47,120 bases of DNA from Candidatus Dormiibacter sp. Lineage in GTDB: Bacteria > Chloroflexota > Dormibacteria > UBA8260. Every line of letters begins with the position of its first letter. Position 1 is the stretch's first letter. The notes under the pieces are model-generated. The model was not told the DNA's origin. It was given only the letters and a program-made list of their open reading frames with translations, and did not search any database. The stretch is from the NCBI GenBank assembly GCA_025450495.1, contig JANWHI010000016.1:1-47120 (forward strand), written 5' to 3'. Below are positions 18,347-26,038 of this stretch, in pieces. Both the position numbers and the translations under genes were made by a program.

Positions 18347-20293
18347 TCAGCCGGCGGCAGTGCGCGCAGTCTCGATGGCCGCCAGGGCGGTGTGGTTCTC
18401 CAGCGACGAGAGGTCACCGGGGTCGTCGCCGAGGAACACCGCACGCACGATGCGCCGGAGAACCTTGGCGTTGCGCGTCTTGGGCAGCTCGGAGATGACA
18501 AGCACGGCCCTGGGTCTCAGTGCCTTGCCGAGCTCTGCGGTCACGCAACCAGACAGCTCGCCGCGCAGCACATCGCTGTCCGCAATCCCGGGCCGCAGAA
18601 CCACGAAGCACAGCAGCGCCTCGCCCTTGACCGAGTCGGGCACGCCGATGGCGGCCGCCTCGGCAACTGCGGGATGCGCGACCAGGGCGGACTCGACCTC
18701 GGCGGGGCCCAACCGCTTGCCGGCAACCTTGATGGTGTCGTCGCTGCGGCCGCGGATGTACCACAGCCCGTCGTCGGCGATCTCCGCCCAATCGCCGTGC
18801 ACCCAGATGTTCGGCCAGCGCGACCAGTAGGTCTCCAGATATCGCTCTTGATCGCGCCAGAAGCCGTGGGTCATTCCCGGCCACGGTGAGCGCACCACCA
18901 GCTCGCCGACCGTGCCGCGCACGCTGTTGCCATTGTCGTCAAGAACATCAGCGTCCATACCCGGGCAGGGGCCTGCGAACGCGCAGGGGTTGAGCGGCGT
19001 CAGCATATTGCCGCCGAGAATGCCGCCGCTCACCTCTGTCCCGCCGCTGTAGTTGATGATCGGGCAGCGGCCGCCACCGATCTTCTCCAGGAACCACAGC
19101 CAGGGGTCGACGTTCCATGGCTCGCCGCTGGAGCCGAGGACTCGGAGCGCCGAGAGATCGTGGACGCCGGCGGGCTCATCACCATGGCGCATCAGCGCTC
19201 GCACGACGGTCGGAGCCACGCCGAGCACCGACACGCGGTGACGCTCGACGACCGACCAGAGCCGGTCTGGACCGGGATGGTCGGGCACGCCCTCGAACAC
19301 CACCAGCGCTGCCCCGATGGTGAGAGCCCCACAGATCGCCCACGGCCCCATCATCCAGCCGATGTCGGTGAACCACAGCAGGCGATCGCCGGGGCCGACG
19401 TCGAAGCAGTGCGCCATGTCCTGGGTCGCTTTGATCGGGAAGCCCCCCTGCACGTGCACTGTGCCCTTGGGACGCCCGGTGGTGCCGCTGGTGTAGATGA
19501 GCATGAAGGGATCGTCGGCGTCGCTGTCGTGGGTCTCCGCGACCGAAGGCTGCGCCGCCGTGATCTCGTCGTACCAGACATCGCGCGGGCGTTGCATACC
19601 GACATCGAGGTTGCCAAGCCTGCGAACCACCACGATGTGTTGCAGCGACGGTGTCTGTTCGGCGACGTCGTCGGCCACCGGCTTCATCGGGATCGGCGCG
19701 CCGCGGCGCAGGAATCCGTCGGCGACGACAAGGATCTTGGCCTCGCAGTCGCGCAGTCGCGCCACGATCGCACCGGCGCCGTAGCCACTGAACAGCGGAG
19801 TGACGATCGCGCCCACCTTCGAGCATGCCAGGAAGGTGGCGACGGTCTCCGGGAGCATCGGCAGGCAGAGCCCCACCACGTCGCCAGGACACACCCCGAG
19901 CTCACGAAGGGCGTTGGCGCAGCGAGAGGTCTGTGCAGCAAGCTCGAGGTAGGTCCACGAACGGCGATCGCCGTCGTCGCCTTCCCAAACAACAGCGTCG
20001 CGGCCGGGCGTGGCCCGGGCCCAGCGGTCGACGGCGTTGGTGGCGAGGTTGAGCCGTCCGCCGGTCCACCAACGGGTGAACGGCAACCCGGCCGAGGAGT
20101 CGCGCATCCGGTCGGGACGCTGCTGCCAGCCGATGCCGATGTCGTCGACCGTGGCGCCCCAGAAATGCTCTGGGTCGCGTCGCGCAAGCTGGTTGAGATC
20201 CTCGAGCGTGTCCACACCGAGCTTGGTCATGAACGACCGCAGCCGGCTCTTCTCCACCTGTGCGGGCGTTGGCTTCCAGGCGAAGGACGACAT
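18347..20293 (-). CDS. AMP-dependent acyl-CoA synthetase (acetyl/acetoacetyl-CoA synthetase-like)
   Basis: 648 aa from ATG 20293, close to the 650 aa of AcsA. GATACC lies 6 nt upstream with no Shine-Dalgarno. ANL-family motifs are YTSGTTGRPKG (P-loop), WFTDIGWMMGPW, NYSGGTEVSGGI (A5), HGDWAEI, GRSDDTIKVAGKRLGP (hinge) and PKTRNAKVLRR with the adenylation Lys. It makes acyl-AMP and then acyl-CoA from a carboxylate, ATP and CoA. Authentic acetyl-CoA synthetases have WWQTETG where this one has NYSGGTEVS, so acetate specificity should not be assumed; propionate, acetoacetate or another short acid is possible. The opening (FAWKPTPAQVEKSRL then PEHFW) fits the AcsA/AacS branch. Confidence 0.85.
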   Translation of the reverse strand: MSSFAWKPTPAQVEKSRLRSFMTKLGVDTLEDLNQLARRDPEHFWGATVDDIGIGWQQRPDRMRDSSAGLPFTRWWTGGRLNLATNAVDRWARATPGRDAVVWEGDDGDRRSWTYLELAAQTSRCANALRELGVCPGDVVGLCLPMLPETVATFLACSKVGAIVTPLFSGYGAGAIVARLRDCEAKILVVADGFLRRGAPIPMKPVADDVAEQTPSLQHIVVVRRLGNLDVGMQRPRDVWYDEITAAQPSVAETHDSDADDPFMLIYTSGTTGRPKGTVHVQGGFPIKATQDMAHCFDVGPGDRLLWFTDIGWMMGPWAICGALTIGAALVVFEGVPDHPGPDRLWSVVERHRVSVLGVAPTVVRALMRHGDEPAGVHDLSALRVLGSSGEPWNVDPWLWFLEKIGGGRCPIINYSGGTEVSGGILGGNMLTPLNPCAFAGPCPGMDADVLDDNGNSVRGTVGELVVRSPWPGMTHGFWRDQERYLETYWSRWPNIWVHGDWAEIADDGLWYIRGRSDDTIKVAGKRLGPAEVESALVAHPAVAEAAAIGVPDSVKGEALLCFVVLRPGIADSDVLRGELSGCVTAELGKALRPRAVLVISELPKTRNAKVLRRIVRAVFLGDDPGDLSSLENHTALAAIETARTAAG

Positions 20294-20370
20294 GGTGGAG
20301 GTATCGCTGGCCGTCACGCTGCGCACCATAGGCCGGGCCACGGCCGGTTCGCCACCGCCGCCGTCGTCGG

Positions 20371-21090
20371 TCAGATGGCCCAGGCCAGGCAACCGGCGGC
20401 GGCCACGCCCGCAGGGGCGAGGTACCCGGCGGGGAAGATCGAGCACGGGTTCACCGGGACACCGCCGACATCGACCTCAAAGTGAAGGTGCGGTCCAGTG
20501 CTGTTGCCGGTGCTGCCGACCGACCCGAGCGGCTGGCCGGCAGTGACCGCGACGCCGTCACCGACGGCAACGCCGCTCAGATGGCCGTACAGGTAGACCA
20601 CCGGCCTGCCGGTGGTCACCGGCGGAGCGAGCAGGATGTGCACGCCGAATCCGGTGGAGGACTCGACGACGTGGACGATGCCCGCCGCAACCGCGAAGAC
20701 CGGGCTACCGTAAGCGGCGGCGAGGTCGATGCCCGTGTGGAAGCGCTGGTCAGTCGGGTGAGCTGCGTCGGGGGGGCAGCTGTATGGAGCCGGTGGCCGG
20801 CCTTCGACGGCGACGCCGGTGCATCCGAACCCCTGGCTCACAGCGAACGTGTGGGGCTGCAGCGGCTCGCCGCTGGCCGAGACGAGGGCGGCGCCGCCGA
20901 GTGTGAAGCCGTCGGCCTGGCTGCCGCCGGCCGCGCCGCCGGTGATGCCGGAGACGAGACCACTCACCAGCGAGAAGACCATGAACAGCGGCAGCGCGAC
21001 GACGGCGATGGCCACCAGGCAGCCACAGCCGACCCATTTGCGGATGCTGCGTGCCGCCAGCAGCTGCGCGGCGACCGCCGGGACCGACAT
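20371..21090 (-). CDS. M23 family metallopeptidase, membrane-anchored, in a type IV secretion-like cassette
   Basis: 239 aa. One N-terminal transmembrane anchor (CLVAIAVVALPLFMVFSLVSG), then an extracytoplasmic LytM domain with HTGIDLAA (first Zn ligands), YLYGHL and GPHLHFEV. This is the full Zn-binding set of peptidoglycan endopeptidases. Five cysteines suggest disulfides outside the cell. The ATG follows the VirB4-like stop immediately, so the two are cotranscribed. In Gram-positive conjugation systems a peptidoglycan hydrolase in this position opens the wall for the channel (VirB1 role); that role is inferred here from context. Confidence 0.88.
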   Translation of the reverse strand: MSVPAVAAQLLAARSIRKWVGCGCLVAIAVVALPLFMVFSLVSGLVSGITGGAAGGSQADGFTLGGAALVSASGEPLQPHTFAVSQGFGCTGVAVEGRPPAPYSCPPDAAHPTDQRFHTGIDLAAAYGSPVFAVAAGIVHVVESSTGFGVHILLAPPVTTGRPVVYLYGHLSGVAVGDGVAVTAGQPLGSVGSTGNSTGPHLHFEVDVGGVPVNPCSIFPAGYLAPAGVAAAGCLAWAI

Positions 21091-23736
21091 CTACGCCACG
21101 TTGGCGCTGCGACCCGCCGGCGCAGGCGACATCGTCGCACGCGTGTCGGCAATCGCCATGATCGCCGGTCCCGGCACGACGTCAACGACAGTCCGCTCAG
21201 CGCCGGCCAGCAGCACCCCCCTCCCGGGGCTCGACGGGCAGATCGCAGCCAGCTCCTCGCCGCGCAGCTTGAAGACCTCGCGCACCTCGTCGAGCACCGC
21301 CTCCTCGGTGCCGAGGACGAGCTTCGACGCGGAGGTGGCGGCGAGCGTGCGGCCGAGGTCGGTGCGCACGAAGTCCTCGACGCGCTGGGAGAGCATCCAA
21401 ACACCGGCGCCATGCTTGCGCGCCTGGCGCACCAGCTGACCGAGCACCTCGCCGGCGTCGGGGTCGGAGGTGATGCGGTGGGCTTCGTCGACGACCACGA
21501 TCATCCGGCCGCGCCGTTTCCCGAGCGCCGCGAGGATCGCCGTGAGCAGAACGGCCAAGGCCGGGGTGAGGTCCGCGCCATAGTTCATCGCGAATGTTTT
21601 GAGCCCGATCGCGATCGGGCCAGCGTCGACTGAGAATGTCGACGGCCGGTCGAAGACCGCAGCGCGCATCCCCTGCGTGAAGCGACGCAAGCGTGCGGTG
21701 ATGACGCGACATCGATCGCGCTCACGGTCGGTGAGAGCGCGCGGCAACGATGTGCGCTGCAGAAAGTCGACGAGTTCCCGCATCAGCGCCTCTGCGGCCC
21801 CGGCGCGTTTCCGTGCTGCGAAGAAGTCGACGAGCTCGCCGTGCAGCCAGCCCTGGTCCTCGTCGGGAAGGCGGCGTATTGGCCGGCCTTCGCGGACTCC
21901 GCGGTCATCGCCGGCCATGACCGAGAGGATGGGCAGCACCAGCCCCGCCGAGGTGTCGGCCGACGCGTCCGGGGCGACGCCCAGACAGTTGAGCGCCTCG
22001 GTGCCGAGGTCGAGGTACCGCCCACCGACTGCATGCATCACCGCGCCGTACTCGGAGTCGGGGTCGATGACCACCGCCGCGACGCCCTCCATCACGTGGC
22101 GGAGCAGCAACGTCTTGGCCGCCATCGACTTGCCGGCGCCCGAGCTGCCGACCACGACGAGGTTGTGGTTCGGCTGGCTCCAGATGGAGAAGTACGCCGG
22201 TGTTCCGTTGAGCACGTTGATGCCGAGGAGCGGTGCCGACACGTCGGCGAACGGCGTGCCCAGACATGGCAGCATCCGCGCAACAACAGAGTCGGATGTC
22301 AAGATCAGGCTGCGTGCAAGCGGCGCGCATCCCGGCGAGAGCGCGAGCGCCGGCAGAAGGCCCGGCCCGGTCACCTCAGTTGTCCGGAAGCCGTGCGCCG
22401 CCAGGATGGCACCCAGTCGTTCCGCCGCCTCCAGCGTCCTGGCTCGCTCCCGGTCCGCAACGCACACGGTGAGGGCGACGCGCCACGGAACGATGTCGCG
22501 CTGTGCGAGAGCCGCCACGACGTCGGTGGTCTCCTGCAGGGCCACCTCGGCTTCCACGGGATCAGCCCCCCGGCGGCGCACGTAGTCGAGCATCGACGAG
22601 CGACGATGGAGGTACTTCTGGGCAACGGCGGTGCTGACCGGCAGGAGATGCAGGCTGGCAACTCCGACGGCGTGAGCCCGGGTCATGGCTTCGACGACCG
22701 CCCCCACCTCGATGATCGCGGGCAGCTGCGTGGTCGTCAGCACGACATGATGGCGGTCGCCGACCCGCAGCACATCCTCCCCCACCATCGCCCGCGACGC
22801 CCCCAGCGCGGTGTGCGCCAGCAGTGCAGCGATGTCGTCGCGGTCGGCCGCGCGAACCTCGATGGCGAAGCCGGGTGCCATCCGCAGCGCAGACTGGAGA
22901 GCGCGATCAGCCTGGTCGTGCGTGGTGTCGCGCGCATCGCCGGCGCGCCATGGAGTGCTGCGGTGCGGCACCCCGTCGGCGCCCGCCGAACCGGGTGCAA
23001 GGACCACGTAGTGCCGCAGCCCGAGCGTCGTCTGCGCCAGTGTTCCTGCCAACCCGCGCTCGAGCTCGTAGAGCGGAGTGCGCGGCCAGGCGGCGACGCG
23101 ACGGTCGAAGGCCTCGCCGACGCGGCGGGCGTCATGGTGGGTCATCAGGGTGATGAACTGAGCCGGGCAGTCCAGAGACCCGATCCAGCGGACCGCGGCG
23201 CGGCACCAGTCGAGGTACCCGTCGCCTGCGACACTGACAGCGGGGCCCTCGAGCATGAGCACCGCGCGGTCGCCACCGGGGTCCAGGCGCAGTATTCCCG
23301 CTGCATCGGTCGAGGTCGCCGGCACCACCAGGAAGGTGCGGAGACGGCGCGGAACCCACCTCGACGGACTGACCGCCGGCCGTTCGCCGGTGACGTGAAC
23401 CGCGCCGCGCAGGGCACGGACACGGGCGCGTGCTGCCTGGCCGCGGCTGACCGTGGAGGGCATGATGCGCCAGGCGTGGCGATAGGCGACGTGGGTCCCG
23501 AGCCACACACCCTGCCGCTCGGGCAAGCCGAGCGAGGCGGCCAAAGCCAGCACGAAGCCGGCGCCCGCTGCACCCCACAGCCCGGGCAGCCCGATCGCGA
23601 GCAGCCCGTAGGCGAGCGGGCCGGCCAGAGCCGCCAGCACCAGCGAACGGACGGGGAGCAGCATCGGCCCGACCGGGAGGCGGAACTGCGCATCGACGGC
23701 GAGCGGAACGCGGATGGCCCCGCCCCCAGCGCTCAT
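21091..23736 (-). CDS. VirB4/TraC-type secretion ATPase with N-terminal VirB3/PrgI-like membrane segment
   Basis: 881 aa. Two closely spaced hydrophobic segments at about residues 28-68 (LVLAALAGPLAYGLLAIGLP; AGAGFVLALAASLGL) look like a fused VirB3/PrgI module. A long VirB4 N-terminal domain follows. The ATPase core has Walker A GSSGAGKSMAAK at about residue 529, IDPDSEYG, Walker B MIVVVDEAH near 745 and LVRQARKHGAG followed by WMLSQRVEDF. VirB4 proteins are the energising, membrane-associated hexameric ATPases of type IV secretion and conjugation. It overlaps the VirB6-like gene (ATGA) and abuts the M23 gene. No VirD4 coupling protein or relaxase is seen within the window. Confidence 0.9.
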   Translation of the reverse strand: MSAGGGAIRVPLAVDAQFRLPVGPMLLPVRSLVLAALAGPLAYGLLAIGLPGLWGAAGAGFVLALAASLGLPERQGVWLGTHVAYRHAWRIMPSTVSRGQAARARVRALRGAVHVTGERPAVSPSRWVPRRLRTFLVVPATSTDAAGILRLDPGGDRAVLMLEGPAVSVAGDGYLDWCRAAVRWIGSLDCPAQFITLMTHHDARRVGEAFDRRVAAWPRTPLYELERGLAGTLAQTTLGLRHYVVLAPGSAGADGVPHRSTPWRAGDARDTTHDQADRALQSALRMAPGFAIEVRAADRDDIAALLAHTALGASRAMVGEDVLRVGDRHHVVLTTTQLPAIIEVGAVVEAMTRAHAVGVASLHLLPVSTAVAQKYLHRRSSMLDYVRRRGADPVEAEVALQETTDVVAALAQRDIVPWRVALTVCVADRERARTLEAAERLGAILAAHGFRTTEVTGPGLLPALALSPGCAPLARSLILTSDSVVARMLPCLGTPFADVSAPLLGINVLNGTPAYFSIWSQPNHNLVVVGSSGAGKSMAAKTLLLRHVMEGVAAVVIDPDSEYGAVMHAVGGRYLDLGTEALNCLGVAPDASADTSAGLVLPILSVMAGDDRGVREGRPIRRLPDEDQGWLHGELVDFFAARKRAGAAEALMRELVDFLQRTSLPRALTDRERDRCRVITARLRRFTQGMRAAVFDRPSTFSVDAGPIAIGLKTFAMNYGADLTPALAVLLTAILAALGKRRGRMIVVVDEAHRITSDPDAGEVLGQLVRQARKHGAGVWMLSQRVEDFVRTDLGRTLAATSASKLVLGTEEAVLDEVREVFKLRGEELAAICPSSPGRGVLLAGAERTVVDVVPGPAIMAIADTRATMSPAPAGRSANVA

Positions 23737-25373
23737 GCCGCGGTGACTGCGCGGTTGCGCAGGATCGGCGCGAGGTCCGGTGCCTGGTTGTGAAGGAGGC
23801 TGGCGAAGGCCAGGCCGGCGACCGCGTTGCCGGTGCGCGGATCGTCCGCCAGCGCCCTGGTGTACTCGGCCACCCTCACCGCGGGGTCGGCGGCTGCGGC
23901 ATCGAGATGCCGCGTCGATTCCGCCACCACCAGCCGGCCCTCGTCAGATGTCGCGAACCGCCCGATGGACGCGCCAATGGCCTGGTTGAATGCGACTCTC
24001 ATCGCCGGCTGATCAAGAACGCCTGCCGTCGACCCATGACGGCTGAAGTCCGCGCTGCCGGCCGCCTCCATCGCGGCCTCGACCTCCGGGCTCTCGCCGA
24101 GCACCGCCGCGGCGTGTCCAGCGGCTGCGGCGGCAACGACAGATCCCGTCTCGGCCGCTCGCGTTGGGGTCGGCGCGGTGGCACCGCGGCGCCCTGCCGG
24201 GCGGCTCAGAGTCTCGAGCAGACCTCCTGGCCGCGGCGTGCGGCCGCTGACCCTCATCAGGGATGCGACGTCACCGGCAGCGGTGGGGAGCGCCATGACC
24301 GTGGTCGACACAGCGGTCGCGGCTCCGGTGATCCCGCCGTGGCTGAACTGTCGCCAGGCCAGGCCGTGCACCGCCTTGCCGGTCATCCAGACGCCGCCGA
24401 GCACGGCAAAACAGGCCAGCAGCGTGCGTGTCACCGACTCCGCAGCGCCGCCTGGCGAGAGCTGGTTTTGATTGCCGTTGAGCAGGAAGAGGGCGACGCC
24501 CGCCGTCAGCGACCCGCAGATGGCCAGAACTACGGGCAGCAACATTGCCGAGGCGAACAAGTCGAGCCACCACTGCAGGAACCGGTTGCGGTGGTCGTAC
24601 ACGGCCAGAGCGACGAACAGCGGCGCTGTGGCCACAGCGAAGATGAGCTGGATGATGCGCAGCAGGTACAGAGCCATCACGTAGACGAACGCGGCCGCGA
24701 CCAGCAGGATGGGGATCGCCACCAGGAAGTCACCGATGCCGGCGATCCCGAAGCCGGTTGCCGCAATGTTGCCCACCACTGTGCTGAGATCGAGGTTCGC
24801 AGTGAAGGCTGACGAGACGGCGCCTGCGCTCGCCTCCGCGATGCGACCGGACGCCAGGGTGCTGAGCCTCAGCGCGTTGAGGAGCAATGAGTTGTCCGGT
24901 GTCGGCACCACCAGGACGCCGGTCGCGACCACCATGCGGACGACGTTGTCGATCACCACGTGCGCGCCCACCACGCGCTCGTCGAAGACCCCACGCACCA
25001 CCCGGACAACGCAGCACGTCGCAGCGATGAAGACGCCCGACACCGACAATGAGCTGTACAGGCGCGGCCAGGTGCTCGACAGCGTCAGGCTGCCGGGCTT
25101 GAGCTCGTCGATGAGCTTCGGGCATGTCGGCTGGCTCCAATCCGCCTGGCACGCGTCCCAGCCGGGGTCACCCGCGTGCTGGGGGATGGGCGCGCCGAGC
25201 GTGTGGTGGTACAGCCATTTGAATGGATTCTGGATGACCTCCAGCGTTTGGCTGAACCAGTCCGCCGCTCCGGTGACGAAGCTGCAGATTCCACCCAGCC
25301 CGAGGCCGAAGACACCGCACGCGTCCAGAACCATGTGCATGTTCACGGGGAATCGCGACGCGATCGTCAGCAT
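23733..25373 (-). CDS. VirB6/TrbL-like polytopic membrane channel protein
   Basis: 546 aa from ATG 25373. The first about 110 residues carry an amphipathic N-terminus and a cysteine-containing loop. About six transmembrane helices follow at residues 115-360 (SVSGVFIAATCCVVRVV; VVRMVVATGVLVV; FLVAIPILLVAAAFVYVMAL; LIFAVATAPLFVALAVY; LLPVVLAICGSLTAGVALFL; LLACFAVLGGVWM). APLFVALAVYDHRNRFLQWW matches the TrbL/VirB6 core region. The last about 170 residues are an Ala-rich cytoplasmic or exported tail with low-complexity sequence. The stop overlaps the ATPase start, and the gene leads the minus-strand cassette. The upstream region contains the operator array. Confidence 0.8.
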   Translation of the reverse strand: MLTIASRFPVNMHMVLDACGVFGLGLGGICSFVTGAADWFSQTLEVIQNPFKWLYHHTLGAPIPQHAGDPGWDACQADWSQPTCPKLIDELKPGSLTLSSTWPRLYSSLSVSGVFIAATCCVVRVVRGVFDERVVGAHVVIDNVVRMVVATGVLVVPTPDNSLLLNALRLSTLASGRIAEASAGAVSSAFTANLDLSTVVGNIAATGFGIAGIGDFLVAIPILLVAAAFVYVMALYLLRIIQLIFAVATAPLFVALAVYDHRNRFLQWWLDLFASAMLLPVVLAICGSLTAGVALFLLNGNQNQLSPGGAAESVTRTLLACFAVLGGVWMTGKAVHGLAWRQFSHGGITGAATAVSTTVMALPTAAGDVASLMRVSGRTPRPGGLLETLSRPAGRRGATAPTPTRAAETGSVVAAAAAGHAAAVLGESPEVEAAMEAAGSADFSRHGSTAGVLDQPAMRVAFNQAIGASIGRFATSDEGRLVVAESTRHLDAAAADPAVRVAEYTRALADDPRTGNAVAGLAFASLLHNQAPDLAPILRNRAVTAA

Positions 25374-25471
25374 CGCACCGCATCTGTGGGCGCGGCGATG
25401 AGCAGCATGCTGCAGAACCTAGTCGTGGGCTGCGGACCGGCAGCGGACAAACCCCGTTCAGAGCTCGTGCT

Positions 25472-25513
25472 CGTCGACGACACGTCGACGTGAGTGCCGC
25501 GCCGACAGTCGGC
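25472..25513. repeat. Two further inverted repeats in the secretion-cassette intergenic region
   Basis: CGTCGACG occurs twice around ACA (25472-25479 and 25483-25490); since each copy is itself palindromic, this is both a direct and an inverted repeat. GCCGAC-A-GTCGGC at 25501-25513 is a perfect 6-bp-arm inverted repeat. They lie about 100-145 bp upstream of the VirB6-like start on its strand. They may be regulatory sites or local secondary structure. The 391-bp stretch 25374-25764 contains no convincing gene. Confidence 0.4.
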
Positions 25514-25634
25514 TGAGGGGCTCGGCATCAAGCCTCGCGTCCGGAGTTACGGCGGCCGCGCCCCGCTCGCGTGGATGAGCCGGCGCGGTGGCGGCGTCGC
25601 TGAACGGGCGCAGGCGCAACTCCCTGACGATCAA

Positions 25635-25711
25635 GTCCGTCACGTCACGGACGGTGTGTCCGCTCCCGGGACACGCAGCGGACATCGTTGTCCTCGGTGT
25701 GTCCGCGGACA
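25635..25711. promoter_or_regulatory. Phased array of four GTCC/GGAC inverted repeats (operator candidate)
   Basis: Four perfect inverted repeats sit end to end. GTCCGT-N6-ACGGAC is at 25635-25652, GTGTCC-N7-GGACAC at 25656-25674, GGACA-N4-TGTCC at 25680-25693, and the palindrome TGTCCGCGGACA at 25700-25711. Their centres are 21.5, 21.5 and 19 bp apart, about two helical turns, so all would face the same side of the DNA. The array also contains an exact 12-bp direct repeat, CGGTGTGTCCGC, at 25652 and 25695. It lies between the divergent VirB6-like gene and the small membrane protein gene, 53 bp before the ATG of the latter. Cooperative binding of a dimeric regulator is inferred. Confidence 0.65.
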
Positions 25712-25764
25712 GAGCAGACAGTGGCCGCCTGAGTGCCCCGTCAGACAACCAGGGAGAACTTCCG

Positions 25765-26031
25765 ATGCTCCTCGTGGTCACCGTGCTCGCCCACCTTGTC
25801 GCCGACATCCAGGTGGATCCGAGCAAAGACACATTGCACGTTTGGGACACGATTGCGAGCCCGCTGCTCACTGCCGGTGAGTACCTGATCCCGGCCGGCG
25901 TGGCGCTGTCCAGCCTGCACAAGGTGATGCAGCACCAGGAGTCGAGCTCGGGCTTCCTTGTCGACATGCTCGTCAAAGGCGGCGGAGCCGTGCTCGTCAT
26001 CCAGCTGGTGAAGTCGCTCCTGCACGTCTGA
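25765..26031 (+). CDS. Small hydrophobic protein, candidate VirB2/TrbC-like subunit
   Basis: 88 aa from ATG 25765 with Shine-Dalgarno AGGGAG about 9 nt upstream. A hydrophobic N-terminus (MLLVVTVLAHLV) is followed by two more apolar stretches (PLLTAGEYLIPAGVALSSL; LVKGGGAVLVIQLVKSLL) separated by a polar loop, KVMQHQESSS. Small size, two helices with a polar loop, a GGG before the second helix, and a place opposite the VirB6/VirB4/M23 genes all resemble VirB2/TrbC or Maff2-type pilin-like proteins. No sequence signature proves it. It converges on dinB, leaving only 7 bp. The gene is credible from its RBS and position; its function is inference. Confidence 0.6.
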   Translation: MLLVVTVLAHLVADIQVDPSKDTLHVWDTIASPLLTAGEYLIPAGVALSSLHKVMQHQESSSGFLVDMLVKGGGAVLVIQLVKSLLHV

Positions 26032-26038
26032 GCAGCCG

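Noticed and set aside
19160..20485. 441-aa plus-strand frame opposite the acyl-CoA synthetase
   Set aside because: Shadow of an enzyme with all ANL motifs on the other strand.
21841..23793. 650-aa plus-strand frame opposite the VirB4-like gene
   Set aside because: Antisense shadow; the minus-strand frame has Walker A and B motifs and operon overlaps.
25374..25764. Possible oriT or attachment site in the secretion-cassette intergenic region
   Set aside because: No relaxase, integrase, nic-like motif or long direct repeats were found; the dyads fit operators better.
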